Shown: one piece after another, positions 38,211-40,153 of the stretch
Numbering within the stretch: the stretch's first letter is position 1
Layout: each line of letters starts with the position of its first letter
From: Gammaproteobacteria bacterium
GTDB taxonomy: Bacteria > Pseudomonadota > Gammaproteobacteria > Steroidobacterales > GCA-2729495
Direction: 5' to 3'
Assembly (NCBI GenBank): GCA_024276095.1
Contig: JAJRXW010000232.1
Span: 1-40,153 of the forward strand
DNA: 40,153 nt
Made by a program: the position numbers and the translations under genes
The notes under the pieces: generated by a model
Seen by the model: only the letters and a program-made list of their open reading frames with translations
Told to the model about the DNA's origin: nothing
Database searches by the model: none

Positions 38211-40153
38211 ATGAATAACAAATTTTCCGTGCGCTCGCTGTTGCCGGGCCTGTTCGGTCTCGGTCTGCTGGGTTCTTCGGTTGTACATGCAGAGCTGAGC
38301 GTCGCTACCCGGGTCGACGCCTACGATATCGAGGAAATCGTCGTCACGGCCACGCGTCGTGGGGAGGATGCATTTCTGATGCCGTTCGCAATCAATTCCC
38401 AGGATCTGACAACGCTGCAGCGTGACCGGCAGGTCCGTACCATTCCCGATGCCATGCGGGAATTGCCCGGTGTGATGGTGCAGAAAACCGGGCACGGCCA
38501 GGGATCGCCGTTTATCAGGGGCTTCACGGGGCTGCGGACTCTGTTTCTCATCGATGGTATCCGCCTGAACAACTCGATATTCCGGGAAGGGCCCAATCAG
38601 TACTGGAACACGGTCGATCCGTTCAGTGTCAGCCGCCTCGAACTGGTGAAAGGACCATCGTCGGTGCTTTACGGCAGCGATGCGATTGGCGGCACGGTCA
38701 ATTCAATCAGCCGGTCGTATTCGGATCTTGGCTGGGAGCAGGGCCTGCAGGGACGCATGCTGGTGCGCGGGGCGACTGCGGAAGACTCGTTCGTAGCGAG
38801 GCCCGAGATTGGCTATGCCAACGGTGCGCTGAGCATGTTGGCCGGTGCCTCGTTCAAGAATTTTGGCGATCTGCGGGCCGGCGATCCGACCGGTAAACAG
38901 CCAAAGACCGGTTACACCGAAACTGCGGCAGATTTCAAGATCAGTTATGCGCTGGACGAGCGGCAGGAGCTGACCATGGCTGTGCAGGTTGTGGATCAGG
39001 ACGATGCCTGGCGCTCTCACAAGACGATCTATGGCAAAAGCTGGGAAGGCACCACCGTCGGCAGCGAACTGCGCCGTTCCCTCGACCAGCGCAGGAGGCT
39101 GGTTTATCTGCAATACCAGGCCAGCGAGCTTGCGTCGTGGATGCAGGACCTGTCTCTTAATCTTTCATGGCAGGGACAGGATGAGGAACGTGATCGCATT
39201 CGGTCCGGCGGCCGACAGGATATACAGGGCCTGGATGTTGGAACGCTGGGTCTGACCGGGCAAATGGCGATCCCCAGCCGGGCGGGTCTTTGGACGGCCG
39301 GTGTCGATATCTATCGTGACGAGGTCGATTCGTATCGGCGCGACTATAACGCCGACGGCAGCCTGCGCGGCGAGCGGATTCAGGGTGCCGTTGCCGACGA
39401 TGCAACATACGATACGGCTGCCGCCTATGTTCAGAACCGGCTGGGCCTGGGCGATCGCACTGACCTGTTCCTCGGGCTGCGTTATACGCGTTCGAAAGCG
39501 GACGCGCGCGCGGTACAGGACCCGCTGACGGGCGAAAAAACGAGTGTGACAGGCGACTGGAATGCTACGGTCGGCAGTGCCAGGCTGAATTATCGCCTCG
39601 ATGCCGATAATACTACCAGCCTGTTCGGGGGGGTATCGCAGGGTTTCCGTGCGCCTAATCTGTCCGATCTGACCCGGTTCGATTCGAATCGATCGAGTGA
39701 AATAGAAACGCCGGTCAGCGGTGGTCTCAAACCGGAGAAGTTCACTACCTACGAGGTCGGCGCCAAGATTAATGGCGACCAATGGCAGGGACAGTTTGCG
39801 GTCTACTATACGGACATAAAGGACATGATTATTCGCACGCCGACCGGCCGTGTGATTGACGGCGAAAACGAGATTACCAAAAAGAACTCGGGGAGCGGCT
39901 ATGTCAACGGCGTTGAACTGCAGCTGCGTTACCGTTTCTCAGAGACCTGGAATGCGTTTGGCAACGTTACCTGGATAGATGGTGAAGTCGATACCTTTCC
40001 GACATCGGCTCCTGTCTCGGTACGCGAGCCGCTGGATCGGCTGATGCCGGTCACCCTGTACCTGGGGGCCCGCTGGGAGCCGCCGAGCCTGCCTTACTGG
40101 CTGGAAGGGCTGGCGACTGTTGTCGGCAAGCAGGATGATCTGTCGACGCGTGA
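38211..40153 (+). CDS. TonB-dependent outer-membrane receptor (truncated by right edge)
   Basis: The open frame starts at the ATG at 38211 (AGGAG 6-7 nt upstream) and continues to the last base, ~647 residues, without a stop. Signal peptide to ~Ala27 (GSSVVHA), TonB-box-like IEEIVVTATRRGEDAFLMPF, and plug domain with IPDAMRELPGVMVQKTGHGQ, PFIRGFTGLRTLFLIDGIRL, NQYWNTVDPFSVSRLELVKG and PSSVLYGSDAIGGTVN. The barrel contains FGGVSQGFRAPNLSDLTRFD and KPEKFTTYEVGAK, typical of siderophore, heme and cobalamin-type receptors. Compared with the receptor at 21351-23690 it belongs to a different branch, closer to the heme/hemoglobin receptor style (RGFxGxRxLxLIDGxRLNN). Its operon suggests the ligand is related to the radical-SAM/methyltransferase product. 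Confidence 0.93.
   Translation, partial: MNNKFSVRSLLPGLFGLGLLGSSVVHAELSVATRVDAYDIEEIVVTATRRGEDAFLMPFAINSQDLTTLQRDRQVRTIPDAMRELPGVMVQKTGHGQGSPFIRGFTGLRTLFLIDGIRLNNSIFREGPNQYWNTVDPFSVSRLELVKGPSSVLYGSDAIGGTVNSISRSYSDLGWEQGLQGRMLVRGATAEDSFVARPEIGYANGALSMLAGASFKNFGDLRAGDPTGKQPKTGYTETAADFKISYALDERQELTMAVQVVDQDDAWRSHKTIYGKSWEGTTVGSELRRSLDQRRRLVYLQYQASELASWMQDLSLNLSWQGQDEERDRIRSGGRQDIQGLDVGTLGLTGQMAIPSRAGLWTAGVDIYRDEVDSYRRDYNADGSLRGERIQGAVADDATYDTAAAYVQNRLGLGDRTDLFLGLRYTRSKADARAVQDPLTGEKTSVTGDWNATVGSARLNYRLDADNTTSLFGGVSQGFRAPNLSDLTRFDSNRSSEIETPVSGGLKPEKFTTYEVGAKINGDQWQGQFAVYYTDIKDMIIRTPTGRVIDGENEITKKNSGSGYVNGVELQLRYRFSETWNAFGNVTWIDGEVDTFPTSAPVSVREPLDRLMPVTLYLGARWEPPSLPYWLEGLATVVGKQDDLSTR

Overview
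The window looks like a chromosomal segment of a Gram-negative gammaproteobacterium, probably aquatic or sediment-living and possibly near the Woeseiales/Steroidobacterales (inference; no rRNA is present). The signs are two TonB-dependent receptors, many lipoprotein and Sec signals, two PEP-CTERM-type sorted proteins with a sigma-54 promoter, a DUF1302/MMPL/YCF48 cluster, and fairly GC-rich coding with frequent GTG/TTG starts and stop-start overlaps.

Left part (1-12.4 kb). A minus-strand operon, YCF48 lipoprotein - RND/MMPL permease - DUF1302 protein, runs off the left edge. Next come divergent xdhC and mocA-like molybdenum-cofactor genes, a tRNA-Ser(GGA), and a GNAT/DUF1778 toxin-antitoxin pair with a palindrome inside its own promoter. 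A frameshifted PEP-CTERM gene with a terminator follows. Then comes a plus-strand run: di-heme cytochrome c peroxidase lipoprotein, an FG-GAP/UnbV (CRTAC1-like) protein and a trypsin-like lipoprotein protease.

Centre (12.5-33.5 kb). Two paralogous secreted proteins share signal peptide, PKD-like domain, alpha/alpha-toroid-like region, two PKD domains and an Fn3-like domain. The larger (2075 aa, minus strand) adds ten tandem PASTA repeats and a novel C-terminal region; the smaller (830 aa, plus strand) ends where the PASTA array would begin. Between them lies a bipartite locus around a TetR regulator. Leftward: alpha/beta hydrolase, TonB receptor, MFS transporter, 3-hydroxybutyrate dehydrogenase. 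Rightward: acyl-CoA synthetase fused to a MaoC (R)-hydratase, second MaoC-like protein, alpha/beta hydrolase (frameshifted), PHB-depolymerase-type lipoprotein. Together these suggest a polyhydroxyalkanoate or related polyester utilisation locus: surface depolymerisation, TonB-dependent oligomer uptake, inner-membrane transport, hydrolysis, then oxidation or CoA activation plus dehydration. A PEP-CTERM gene with a good sigma-54 promoter and an IHF-like site lies between this locus and the small paralogue. A 34-bp perfect palindrome bracketed by exact 8-bp direct repeats lies upstream of the large paralogue.

Right part (33.6-40.2 kb). An orphan GspC-HR-like protein, then a minus-strand pair (VTT/DedA membrane protein, DUF3303-like protein), and divergently a tight four-gene operon: radical-SAM protein with an unusual CX13CX2C cluster motif and a C-terminal CX2CX6C motif, O-methyltransferase-type SAM enzyme, YdjY-domain periplasmic protein and a TonB-dependent receptor truncated by the right edge. 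This operon is the least explained and most likely to be a new pathway (uptake or maturation of a small molecule, cofactor or metal complex).
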